This document shows, piece by piece, positions 1 through 5,968 of a DNA stretch of 11,016 nt (the first letter of the stretch is position 1; every line of letters begins with the position of its first letter). This stretch comes from CAZMVU01 sp964569295 (lineage in GTDB: Bacteria; Hydrogenedentota; Hydrogenedentia; Hydrogenedentales; JAGMZX01): NCBI GenBank assembly GCA_964569295.1, contig CAZMVU010000167.1, forward strand, positions 1-11,016. Direction: 5' to 3'. A program made the translations under genes and the position numbers. A model generated the notes under the pieces. The model worked only from the letters and a program-made list of their open reading frames with translations, had not been told where the DNA came from and did no database searches.

Positions 1-54
1 GGGCGTTGTATGACGTATGGGAAACGGCTCACGGCAAACGGCTAAAGAATTACA
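1..54 (+). repeat. Dispersed repeat, copy 1 (partial, cut by window edge)
   Basis: This is the right-hand part of an element found twice more in the window. From about 13 to 54 it matches copy 3 (10691-10733, opposite strand) almost base for base: TATGGGAAACGGCT, then CACGGCAAACGGCT, then AAAGAATT. Bases 1-12 also resemble the equivalent part of copy 3 with a few changes. The left part of the element would lie outside the window. A weak hairpin follows 13 bases later (68-74 with 82-89, one bulge). An open frame runs through the repeat from 17, but nothing suggests it is translated. Confidence 0.85.
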
Positions 55-67
55 AGAATTCCTTATC

Positions 68-89
68 GCGAAAGCCATAGACTTTCCGC
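68..89. other. Small hairpin after repeat copy 1
   Basis: GCGAAAG at 68-74 can pair with CTTTCCGC at 82-89 with one bulged base, around a 7-base loop. It starts 13 bases after the end of repeat copy 1, the same spacing as the hairpin beside copy 2. On its own it is weak and could be chance. Confidence 0.3.
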
Positions 90-140
90 TGATGGACGCG
101 TATCTTTGTGTTGGTTCCTTCCAGCGCGCCGGGCGTCGGT

Positions 141-175
141 TGAGCCGCTTTATGAGCGCATCTGCTGCGGGCTCA
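141..175. other. Inverted repeat in the leader of the Gfo/Idh gene
   Basis: TGAGCCGC at 141-148 pairs with GCGGGCTCA at 167-175 with one bulged G, leaving an 18-base loop. It lies between repeat copy 1 and the promoter-like boxes. It could be a leader structure or a terminator for a gene left of the window, but it has no T-run. Apart from repeat copy 1, the two hairpins and the promoter-like boxes, I see nothing else in positions 1-307. Confidence 0.3.
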
Positions 176-241
176 GGTAACGCATGGCCGTGGCAGCACG
201 ACTTTGCGAGCGCGTGGTCTGTTACGGGAAAATCGCCAAGA

Positions 242-270
242 TGGACGTCCGCTCTTTTGTCGCGTATGAT
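242..270 (+). promoter_or_regulatory. Sigma-70-like promoter upstream of the Gfo/Idh gene
   Basis: A -35-like TGGACG at 242-247 (4 of 6 consensus bases) and a -10-like TATGAT at 265-270 (5 of 6) are separated by exactly 17 bases. A transcript starting near 277 would have a short leader with AGGAG at 296-300 before the ATG at 308. The match is by eye; promoter consensus in this phylum is uncertain. Confidence 0.35.
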
Positions 271-307
271 ACCGGGCAAACACGATCTGCAACGCAGGAG
301 AACGACC

Positions 308-1528
308 ATGGGATCCTCATCTATTTCACGACGGCGATTCATCGCGGCTTCTGGTATGGCGGCCGGTGCAAGCTTGCTTGCCAACCGCGCCGCATTCGGC
401 GCCAACGACCGCATCTCCATTGGCATTATCGGTACCGGTAGCCGGGCGGGCGCCCTCTTTCGCGAAATCGCCAAGCTCAAAGAGAGTCACAACGTCACAA
501 TTTCCGCCGTGTGCGACGTATGGCGGCCCAATCGGGAGAAGGCCGCGAAACGGGTCGAGGAGGTGTTCGGTGCGAAGCCCTTTGCCACGTCGCGATTTGC
601 CGACGTGCTCGCGCGCGACGATGTGGATGCCGTGGTGATTGCCACACCCGACTTTGGGCATACGCCCATCATGATTGAGGCGCTGAAAGCGAAGAAAGAC
701 GTTTACGTCGAGAAGCCAATGTCGCTCGATGTCGAAAAGGCCAACGAAGCCGTCGACCTCGCGCGCGCGAACGCATGTGTGGTGCAGGTGGGCACGCAAC
801 GGCGCAGCGAGGGACGCTGGCAAGGGGCGCACGACTTCATCGCAAGCGGCAAGCTGGGGCATGTCAGCCGCATCGACGCCGCGAACAACTTCAATCACGC
901 CCGCTGGGCGCGCAACGTCAGCGACTGCAAGGAAGAAGACGTGGATTGGGAGGCCTACCTCTTCAACCGGGAGATGCGGCCCTTCGACCCCAAGCTGCTG
1001 CGTCGCTGGCATTTCTACAAGATGTGCACCAACGGCATCGCGGGGCTCTGGCTCCCTCACCTTATCGATGCGGCCCATATGGTCATGGGCTCGACCTACC
1101 CGCGCAGCGCGACGGCCCTCGGCGGCATCTACGTGTGGGATGACGGCCGTGAACATACGGACACCTTCCACGCCTTGTTGGACTACCCGGAAGACTATCT
1201 CTTCAGTTGGGGCATGGGCCTGGGCAACGCAGCAGGAACCCACTACACCGTACATGGCGAGCACGGCACCATCGACCTCGAGGCCATGACCGTCTCGGAT
1301 GCAGGGGGACGCAAGAAGAACCCCGATTTGGAAGGCAAGCTCGATGCCCCATCAAACCAGAATCACATGGCGAACTGGGTCGACTGCATGCGCAGCCGCG
1401 AGAGACCCAACGCCGACATCGCCTACGGCCACATGCACGCCGTCGCGACGATCATGGCAGCCGAGGCCCTTCACACGGGCAACCGCATGTGCTACGACAT
1501 GGAAGCGCGCCGCATGTATGCCGGCTAG
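308..1528 (+). CDS. Tat-exported Gfo/Idh/MocA-family oxidoreductase
   Basis: A 406-residue NAD(P)-dependent sugar or sugar-derivative dehydrogenase, probably exported folded with its cofactor. The start is the ATG at 308: AGGAG lies 7 bases upstream and the protein then opens with a twin-arginine signal (SRRRF at residues 7-11, hydrophobic stretch to about 24, likely cleavage near AFGA, 29-32). The Rossmann nucleotide loop GIIGTGSRAG is at 39-48 and the family motif EKP at 135-137. The segment GLWLPHLIDAAHMVMG (246-261) fits the helix carrying the catalytic His region. The length is usual for secreted members in Planctomycetes and related phyla. The open frame extends up to 17, but that extension has no signal or domain and includes the repeat, so I reject it. 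Substrate cannot be told; neighbours with sugar-isomerase-like and DUF1080 folds suggest glycoside oxidation. Confidence 0.9.
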   Translation: MGSSSISRRRFIAASGMAAGASLLANRAAFGANDRISIGIIGTGSRAGALFREIAKLKESHNVTISAVCDVWRPNREKAAKRVEEVFGAKPFATSRFADVLARDDVDAVVIATPDFGHTPIMIEALKAKKDVYVEKPMSLDVEKANEAVDLARANACVVQVGTQRRSEGRWQGAHDFIASGKLGHVSRIDAANNFNHARWARNVSDCKEEDVDWEAYLFNREMRPFDPKLLRRWHFYKMCTNGIAGLWLPHLIDAAHMVMGSTYPRSATALGGIYVWDDGREHTDTFHALLDYPEDYLFSWGMGLGNAAGTHYTVHGEHGTIDLEAMTVSDAGGRKKNPDLEGKLDAPSNQNHMANWVDCMRSRERPNADIAYGHMHAVATIMAAEALHTGNRMCYDMEARRMYAG

Positions 1529-1566
1529 TGAAGATGCGGGCGACCTTTACGAGGCAACGCAACGGT

Positions 1567-1773
1567 CTACGGCCCCAGGTAGCCAGGCGCTTCCAACGGC
1601 TCCTGGCTTTCCTGGGAGCAAGCAAGGGCATCGCCCGCCACGGCGAGTACTTCGCAGCAGCTCAGCATGAGCGCCGCGGCGGATTCGGTATTGTCCGCCA
1701 ATTCAAGAGGGGTTACCCGTGCCGCCTCACCGGACAGGTCAATCTCACACCAGGGGCGGCCGGGTGTGTTTCA
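1567..1773 (-). pseudogene. Possible remnant of a coding sequence (minus strand)
   Basis: On the minus strand an open stretch runs between a TGA at 1771-1773 and a TAG at 1567-1569 and has no convincing start. Its translation looks protein-like, with a core such as CEIDLSGEAARVTPLELADN and an Ala/Leu-rich helix after it, and its codons favour G or C in third position. It is out of frame with the Tat-signal pseudogene to its right, so it could be the decayed 3' part of that gene after a deletion or frameshift. I do not recognise the family. Open frames are common by chance at this GC content, so this is tentative. Nothing else is visible in 1529-1834 apart from the inverted repeat at 1574-1616. 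Confidence 0.3.
1574..1616. terminator. Imperfect inverted repeat after the Gfo/Idh gene
   Basis: CCCAGG at 1574-1579 and AGCCAGG at 1581-1587 pair with CCTGGCT at 1602-1608 and CCTGGG at 1611-1616, with a small internal loop and a 14-base terminal loop. It starts 45 bases after the Gfo/Idh stop. There is no T-run, so it may be a processing or pause site, or chance within an old coding remnant read on the minus strand. Confidence 0.4.
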
Positions 1774-1834
1774 TCGAAACAGGAGGACGCTTTCCATATC
1801 TTCGCCAACCCTTGCCCGTTTGGTGTGCCATACT

Positions 1835-2335
1835 TTATGCATGCCTAGTCTTGCATGCATCGTGGTGCCCAGGCTCCAGCATCATCTCACACAACGGGGA
1901 AGTCCGGAACCGTCCGTTTGAAAGCGAACCGCTCATCACGGCCATCCGCCAGTGTGTGGGCGGTGAGAGGGGCGTAGCGCCTGGGCTGTCTCCGAGCGAA
2001 TCTCCCGGATTTCCCAGCGGCACATTGAGCACATGCCAGCGCAGGTCTGCGTTCTCCACCTGCGCCCGCGCCTTGCGCAATCCCTCTGGTGTGTCCTACC
2101 AGTGGCCATACAAGAAAGCCGCCTGCCAGATATCCGTCACGCCGGCATCATGGACAATAGGCAACAATTCCGGCGATTCGGCCAGCACCCTCGAACCGAG
2201 GCAGACATGGGGCCGCCGCACAGCGTCCACTTCCGCTTCCACTTCCGCGCCCAATGCTCCCGGCCCTCGCAATAGCGCGCAACCGCACACGGCCGAAGCC
2301 GCTTTCAGAAAAGCACGCCTCGAAAGCATTGCCAT
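1835..2335 (-). pseudogene. Tat-signal protein gene, broken by in-frame TAG and truncated
   Basis: From the ATG at 2335 (or 2329) the minus strand encodes a clear twin-arginine signal (LSRRAFLKAASAV, then a hydrophobic segment ending near GALGA) and mature sequence beginning RRPHVCLGSRVLAESPELL. A TAG at 2096-2098 stops it at GHW. The same frame continues directly as DTPEGLRKARAQVENADLRW and HVLNVPLGNPGDSLG, reading like one protein, until TAA at 1835-1837. The style (search for a sugar- or substrate-binding barrel after a Tat signal) recalls secreted proteins of unknown function in Planctomycetes-like genomes, possibly TIM-barrel glycosidase-like; that is recollection, not proof. The intact protein would surely be longer. 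Alternatives are a sequencing error at the TAG or readthrough, but the later loss of recognisable sequence favours decay. Confidence 0.65.
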
Positions 2336-2443
2336 GACACCGGCCCCCCAATGAAGTGAACGTTGCACCCGAGCTGCGACGAGAACCACCAATGAACTAT
2401 AGGCGGGTGCCCTGACACATACAATACACCAACCCCGAGGGCG

Positions 2444-2638
2444 CTATGTGTTTTTGTCCATCTCCAGGCTGTCGATAATAGCTTCGAGTTCAACCGCCCG
2501 GAGCGCCTCCACCGCGCATTCCCACCGGCCTTCCCCGCAAAGACCGCGGATACCCGCCTGTTCGTAGGCGTCCAGGGCCGCCGTCTCACACGCGTCGCGC
2601 ACCGCCTCGGCAATGCGTATGGGATTCATTGATGTCAT
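2444..2638 (-). CDS. Conserved small protein, function unknown
   Basis: A 64-residue soluble protein with the core NPIRIAEAVRDACETAALDA followed by YEQAGIRGLCGEGRWECAVEA, then a Leu/Glu-rich end. It resembles a family of very short bacterial proteins often labelled 'acetyltransferase' without support; the Y-E-x-A-G-I-x-G-L-C-x-E-G-R-W-E pattern is what I recognise. No GNAT fold would fit in this length. The start at 2638 has GAGGT about 10 bases upstream; the next ATG (2629) gives the core directly and is possible. It is divergent from the hemerythrin-like gene, with 55 bases between them, so the two may share regulation. Function is unknown. Confidence 0.65.
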   Translation of the reverse strand: MTSMNPIRIAEAVRDACETAALDAYEQAGIRGLCGEGRWECAVEALRAVELEAIIDSLEMDKNT

Positions 2639-2640
2639 GG

Positions 2641-2672
2641 GCGTGTTTACCTCATTGCAGCGTATTACACGC
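2641..2672. promoter_or_regulatory. Inverted repeat in a divergent intergenic region
   Basis: GCGTGT at 2641-2646 and ACACGC at 2667-2672 are exact inverted copies centred between the two divergent start codons (2638 and 2694). A weak -10-like TATTAC lies at 2663-2668. This is where a shared operator would sit, but six-base arms can arise by chance. Confidence 0.25.
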
Positions 2673-2693
2673 ATGCCTCCTCAAGGAGTCACC

Positions 2694-2951
2694 ATGAAAC
2701 GCGAACAAAACCTCGTGCCGTTAAGTTGGAACCATCATACCGGACTTTCCATCGCCAAGCGTATTCAGGAGCAGGCGGCTGCGGGCATTAGCCCATCCAA
2801 GCTTCGAGACTATGTGCGATGCCATTGGGATGCCGACCTCTGGGCCCATTTCCAGAAGGAAGAAGAACGCCTTGCCATGTGGCTTCAGGACGACGGCCGC
2901 GGCCGGGCGCTGTGGCAAGCCACCGCACACCAAAGGGTGCATACATCGTGA
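2694..2951 (+). pseudogene. Hemerythrin-like (HHE) protein, 3'-truncated at repeat copy 2
   Basis: The ATG at 2694 has AAGGAG at 2683-2688. The 85-residue product begins like a hemerythrin/HHE domain: LVPLSWNHHTGLSIAKRI (7-24) is helix A with the HH pair, and HWDADLWAHFQKEEERL (44-60) is helix B with the H-F-x-x-E-E metal-ligand motif. HHE proteins bind a di-iron centre with a four-helix bundle and are usually about 130-180 residues. Here the frame reaches ALWQATAHQRV (72-82), which could be the beginning of helix C, then enters repeat copy 2 near 2939, and the repeat supplies the TGA. Helix D and its ligands are missing. It is either a pseudogene made by the repeat or a rearrangement, or a very short variant. 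An in-frame upstream extension to 2613 has no support. Confidence 0.7.
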
Positions 2952-3052
2952 CTCATAGAGACAGCCGGTGAGCCAGAACCGTTTCCCGCGCGGATACCGG
3001 CGTGGATATGAAGTACGGCAAACGGCTTACGGCAAACGGCTAAAGAATTGCA
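2939..3052 (+). repeat. Dispersed repeat, copy 2 (complete, 114 bp)
   Basis: It matches copy 3 (10691-10805, reverse strand) over its whole length. Shared landmarks are CATACATCGTGACTCATAG at the left (GTACATCGTGACGCATAG in copy 3), CCAGAACCG, GATACCGG, and the right-hand array. The array here is a perfect tandem 14-mer, TACGGCAAACGGCT twice (3014-3041), then AAAGAATTGCA. Homology between copies ends sharply at both sides. The left end lies inside the hemerythrin-like reading frame. Read on the minus strand, it follows the stop of the TIM-barrel gene (3117) and its hairpin (3066-3096). Confidence 0.9.
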
Positions 3053-3065
3053 TAAATACACACCA

Positions 3066-3096
3066 CCGCCGCCATCCTGGCAGACAGCGGCGGCGG
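3066..3096 (-). terminator. Strong hairpin after the TIM-barrel gene
   Basis: CCGCCGCC at 3066-3073 pairs perfectly with GGCGGCGG at 3089-3096, leaving a 15-base loop. On the minus strand it begins 20 bases after the stop of the TIM-barrel gene and is followed by TGGTGTGTATTTATG, a modest T-rich run. This fits an intrinsic-type terminator or an mRNA 3'-end stabiliser. Confidence 0.55.
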
Positions 3097-3116
3097 GGAA
3101 GTTCGGGTTTGGTGCG

Positions 3117-4097
3117 TCAGCCTTGGAGCATGACGCGGCGGATAATGCGCTGACTCTCGATCGCGTCGAGGGTGCGCTGGGCTTTGCGCAGCTCGGTGGT
3201 GTCCATCTTTTCGAGTTTCTTGAGGAGGATCGAGAGGTTGCCCACGGAAATCTGGAGGGCCTGGGCTGGCTCGATGCGCTGCGGCAGCACATCAATGGTC
3301 AGGTATCCCTTGAATTTCGAGGTTTTCAGGTAGAAGAGCGTCTCCATGGTTTCCCACAGGTGCAAGCTGCCCGGCATCAGCAGATCGTCCCACATCCGGT
3401 ACGAATCGCTGAAGTACATCTGGAACAACTTGTTGGCGCGGCTCAGGAAGGCGATGGATTCTGCGGGGTTTTCACCGGCCATCAGGGCATGCGCAAAGTT
3501 CAATGCGACCCCGACGTTCTTCATGGCGATTTCCTGACACATGGACAGCGACTTGCCGACTGTGGCGACGGTCAGGTGTTTGCGCGGTTCCCGGGGCTTG
3601 TACGCGATCGCCACGTTGATGTCGGGGGAGGCGTATTTGGCAATGGTCTTGACCGAAGAGATGACCGTGTTCCAGTGCGCGGTATAGTCCACGTGGAAGG
3701 GATAGTCGAACCCATCGGTGTAGAGGCGCAGGGTTACTTCGGTCGCACCGAGGGCCCGGGCGGCGTCTACCGCTTTTCGGCCTTCGTCGATGGCGGCATT
3801 GCGGGTCTTCTGGTGCTGGTGCCCGAAGGCTCCCAGGGCGAACCGCCGATCATGGGCCATGTCCGCGGAAAGACCGCTGCAAGCCAGGCCGTACTCTTTG
3901 AGCAGCCGCTTGACTTCCTTGACCGGGTACTCGGCGGTAATCTCCGTCTGGGCGAGTTCAACCCCTTTGATCCCCTTGATCTTCGAGACGGCTGCCAATC
4001 GTTCCTGGAGCTTGGGGGTTTCACGGTACCCATCGGAACAGTACCGATCCGGGGCGTTGGCGAATACCCACAGCCCAACGGCAAATTTCGGGGTCAT
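3117..4097 (-). CDS. Sugar isomerase/epimerase-like TIM barrel protein (xylose isomerase-like)
   Basis: A 326-residue cytoplasmic protein (no signal peptide) of the AP-endonuclease-2/xylose-isomerase-like TIM barrel superfamily, which isomerises, epimerises or cleaves sugars with a divalent metal. The ATG at 4097 has AAGGAG 7 bases upstream. Recognisable family segments are VSKIKGIKGVEL (37-48), AYKPREPRKH (165-174), GVALNFAHALMAGENPAES (197-214), MYFSDSYRMWDDLLMPGSLH (227-246) and GYLTIDVLPQR (264-274). In relatives as I remember them, the positions of Ala165 and Asn200 are often Glu and Asp metal ligands, so the active site may be altered. It is transcribed away from the structured intergenic region, toward repeat copy 2. 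The exact substrate is unknown. With a Gfo/Idh oxidoreductase and a DUF1080 protein nearby, a 3-keto-sugar pathway is a reasonable guess. Confidence 0.85.
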   Translation of the reverse strand: MTPKFAVGLWVFANAPDRYCSDGYRETPKLQERLAAVSKIKGIKGVELAQTEITAEYPVKEVKRLLKEYGLACSGLSADMAHDRRFALGAFGHQHQKTRNAAIDEGRKAVDAARALGATEVTLRLYTDGFDYPFHVDYTAHWNTVISSVKTIAKYASPDINVAIAYKPREPRKHLTVATVGKSLSMCQEIAMKNVGVALNFAHALMAGENPAESIAFLSRANKLFQMYFSDSYRMWDDLLMPGSLHLWETMETLFYLKTSKFKGYLTIDVLPQRIEPAQALQISVGNLSILLKKLEKMDTTELRKAQRTLDAIESQRIIRRVMLQG

Positions 4098-4319
4098 CCA
4101 CTGTCTCCTTCCGCAATGCGCCCAGCGCGCAATTTACTAAATTCCATGTTCTCATGATGTCGGCCAATGTGCACGGTTGTCGTCTTTGTGTGGACGCGCT
4201 GGGATGGTCTGAGGCGGCCCTGGGGGAGCCATGAGTGTGCCAGGCCTTGCAAGGACAAAGTATAGCCTACATGCTCCCGAAAGTCAATAGGCCCTTGGCA
4301 TTACAACAGAAAGGGGTCA

Positions 4320-4418
4320 AGACCTCGCGCGAGAACAAACGCAGGAACCGCCCAAAAACAGCATTCCCCGGTCTTGTAGCCGGTCTCGGGGCAAACAAAT
4401 ATGGGGTGTGCGCGCACA
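4320..4418. other. Palindrome-rich intergenic segment
   Basis: Three inverted repeats lie close together: a perfect 10-bp palindrome CTCGCGCGAG at 4324-4333; CCCCG/CGGGG arms around about 4366-4391 that enclose a direct repeat of CCGGTCT; and a perfect 12-bp palindrome TGTGCGCGCACA at 4407-4418. Perfect palindromes without a loop suit dimeric repressor sites better than RNA stems. I find no gene between 4098 and 4744, and nothing notable in 4111-4319. Confidence 0.4.
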
Positions 4419-4425
4419 AAAGAGG

Positions 4426-4567
4426 GGCGAGTGCAGGTAGCGGGGGAACTACCATACGCACTCGCCGGTGGTGGGAACCAGTCATTGCTGACTGCACCAC
4501 GAACGCGCTAGGGGGAATAGTTCGCTCGTGGCACCCCTTGAAACAGTCTCTATAGGGGGGCTATTCC
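4426..4567. ncRNA. Candidate structured RNA or multi-stem regulatory region
   Basis: GGCGAGTGC (4426-4434) pairs with GCACTCGCC (4458-4466), a perfect 9-bp stem. Nested in it, GGTAG (4436-4440) pairs with CTACC (4449-4453). Directly after, GTGGTG (4468-4473) pairs with CACCAC (4495-4500) and encloses AGTCA/TGACT (4480-4484 with 4489-4493). Further right, GGAATAG (4514-4520) pairs with CTATTCC (4561-4567), and CCACGA with TCGTGG offers an alternative pairing. Three to four consecutive nested stems are more than I expect by chance. The strand cannot be fixed: it may be a leader of the HEAT-repeat operon, an independent sRNA, or binding sites. No known riboswitch consensus fits convincingly. Confidence 0.45.
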
Positions 4568-4569
4568 AT

Positions 4570-4625
4570 GTCAGAAGAAAAATTTTGATAATGTTTACAA
4601 TGTTTGCTGTGCTTTGCCGCATAAA
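4570..4625 (+). promoter_or_regulatory. AT-rich promoter-like island before the five-gene run
   Basis: This is the most AT-rich short stretch of the window, with an AAAATTTT palindrome near 4580-4587, TTGATA at 4585-4590, GATAAT at 4587-4592, TTTACA at 4594-4599 and CATAAA at 4620-4625. No pair of boxes has ideal 17-base spacing with good matches on both. It lies about 120-175 bases before the GTG start at 4745 and is the natural place for the promoter of the downstream genes. Confidence 0.35.
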
Positions 4626-4744
4626 TGGCTGGCAGCCATGCTGTTCCGGTGAAGCGTGTGCCGCGCGAATCGGGCCGGCACACCTTGATTTCTGGTGGAT
4701 GCGCGCGCACAATAGGGCTGTGTAGCATTCTGGAGGGTGCCACC

Positions 4745-5953
4745 GTGCACTGTGCAGTCGTGCCGATAGGGTGTACAAAAGCCGCTGACTTCGTGCGCTG
4801 GCGCCGTAGCTTGCTTCGGGTGGCGATGGTGTGTGCCATGTGTTTGTGCTGCAATGCCTTAGCCGCCCCAGTATGGTGCATGGAACCCGCGGTCCCGGGG
4901 GGTGAAGTGGCGGCGGGAGCGTTGGGCGATATGCCTGATACCCCCGATACGCCTCCCAATACGCCCGATGCGTATGAAGTGCGGGTGGCCGGCAGCGCCG
5001 TTGCGCGTATCGAGGCGCTGGCCGAAGCTTCAGGGACCGTTTTGCACCGTCCACTTCCGCAAGCCAGCGCAACGCGGCGTCGTGCTGCTGAAGGCCTTGA
5101 TCTGATACACGCCATGTATGCCTCGCCCGATCCTGCGGCACGTCTGCGCGCTGTGGAATTGAGCGGCCGGGGAAGGGAGCCGCGCGCCCCTGGCGTGGCG
5201 TTGGCTGCCTTGGGTGACCCGGAGCCGGCCGTGCGCACGGCGGCAGCGCAGGCGGTGGGGGAAGAGGAGCCGTCGCGGTTGGCGGGGTGGGTGCTTCTGG
5301 CGCTCGAGAAGCCGGGGGGAGAACAAGGCATGGCACAGGTGTTGCCCGTCCTGGGAGCGGACCTGGCCCCGCCATTGATCGCGGCGCTCGAGGATACTGA
5401 AGCGCCTATGGAACGGCGGCAAAGGGCGGCGCAGGCGCTCGGGCTGCTGGGGGCGCCGGAGGCGGCGGACGTGCTCGAGAGGCACCTCGAGGATACGGAG
5501 AACTTGCATCTTGCACTGGCATGCGGCCGGGCGCTGTTGTCGCTGCAAGTGGACCATACGGCCTCGCTGTGGCTGTCGCAATTGGAACACGCGGACCCGC
5601 GCATGCAAAGCTTGGCGGTGGAAGCCCTGGGCGTGCTCGGCGGTGCCCGGGCGATGGAAGCGCTCCTCGATATTGCGAAGGGTAACGGCCGCCACGGCCC
5701 TTGGCTACAGCAACGCGCTTTAGGGTATATTGGCGCCCAGCCGCGCGAGGAAGCCATCCCGGCGCTTGTCGCGGTGATGGAGGCCAACCGGTCGTTGGCG
5801 CGTAAGGCGGCGGCGCGGCTCGAGGCGATGACGGGCTTGCCCTTCGGGGCCGACCCGGAGACGTGGCGAAAATGGATGGCCGACCCGGTTGCTTTCATGC
5901 GGGCGCTCCACGGGCCACCGCCGGACGATGACGGGGATCCAGAGGGTGAATAA
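4745..5953 (+). CDS. Secreted HEAT-repeat protein
   Basis: A 402-residue protein that starts at GTG 4745, chosen because GGAGGG lies at 4732-4737 and the start gives a signal peptide: charged WRRSLLR (19-25), then a Cys-rich hydrophobic segment VAMVCAMCLCCNALA (26-40). After it comes a Pro/Asp/Thr-rich linker with DTP repeats (64-75). Alpha-helical HEAT/PBS-lyase-type repeats fill about 115-365 (for example DPAARLRAVELSG, DPEPAVRTAAAQAVG, RRQRAAQALGLLG, DPRMQSLAVEALGVLG). The end carries TGLPFGADPETWRKWM (363-378), a motif common at the C-terminus of HEAT-repeat proteins in Planctomycetes-like bacteria. These repeats mediate protein-protein contacts; no catalytic residues are visible. It leads the operon and is probably periplasmic. 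An upstream in-frame ATG at 4625 has no ribosome binding site. Confidence 0.8.
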   Translation: MHCAVVPIGCTKAADFVRWRRSLLRVAMVCAMCLCCNALAAPVWCMEPAVPGGEVAAGALGDMPDTPDTPPNTPDAYEVRVAGSAVARIEALAEASGTVLHRPLPQASATRRRAAEGLDLIHAMYASPDPAARLRAVELSGRGREPRAPGVALAALGDPEPAVRTAAAQAVGEEEPSRLAGWVLLALEKPGGEQGMAQVLPVLGADLAPPLIAALEDTEAPMERRQRAAQALGLLGAPEAADVLERHLEDTENLHLALACGRALLSLQVDHTASLWLSQLEHADPRMQSLAVEALGVLGGARAMEALLDIAKGNGRHGPWLQQRALGYIGAQPREEAIPALVAVMEANRSLARKAAARLEAMTGLPFGADPETWRKWMADPVAFMRALHGPPPDDDGDPEGE

Positions 5954-5968
5954 AAGACTGCGTAACAC

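Noticed and set aside
17..307. N-terminal extension of the Gfo/Idh protein
   Set aside because: It would place the Tat signal inside the protein and translate the dispersed repeat; the ATG at 308 has a good ribosome binding site.
2407..2444. Terminator for the 64-residue protein gene, from GTGCCCT and AGGGCGC arms
   Set aside because: The 24-base loop, a wobble pair and overlap with the stop codon make it unconvincing.
3048..4157. A 369-codon plus-strand open frame opposite the TIM-barrel gene
   Set aside because: It is an antisense shadow: the minus-strand product has clear family motifs and a ribosome binding site; this frame has neither.
4389..4453. c-di-GMP-I (GEMM) riboswitch, from GGCAAAC and GGTAGCGGGG-like bases
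   Set aside because: The order of some pieces is suggestive, but the second conserved core (ACGCAAAGCC-like) is missing and the local stems pair differently.
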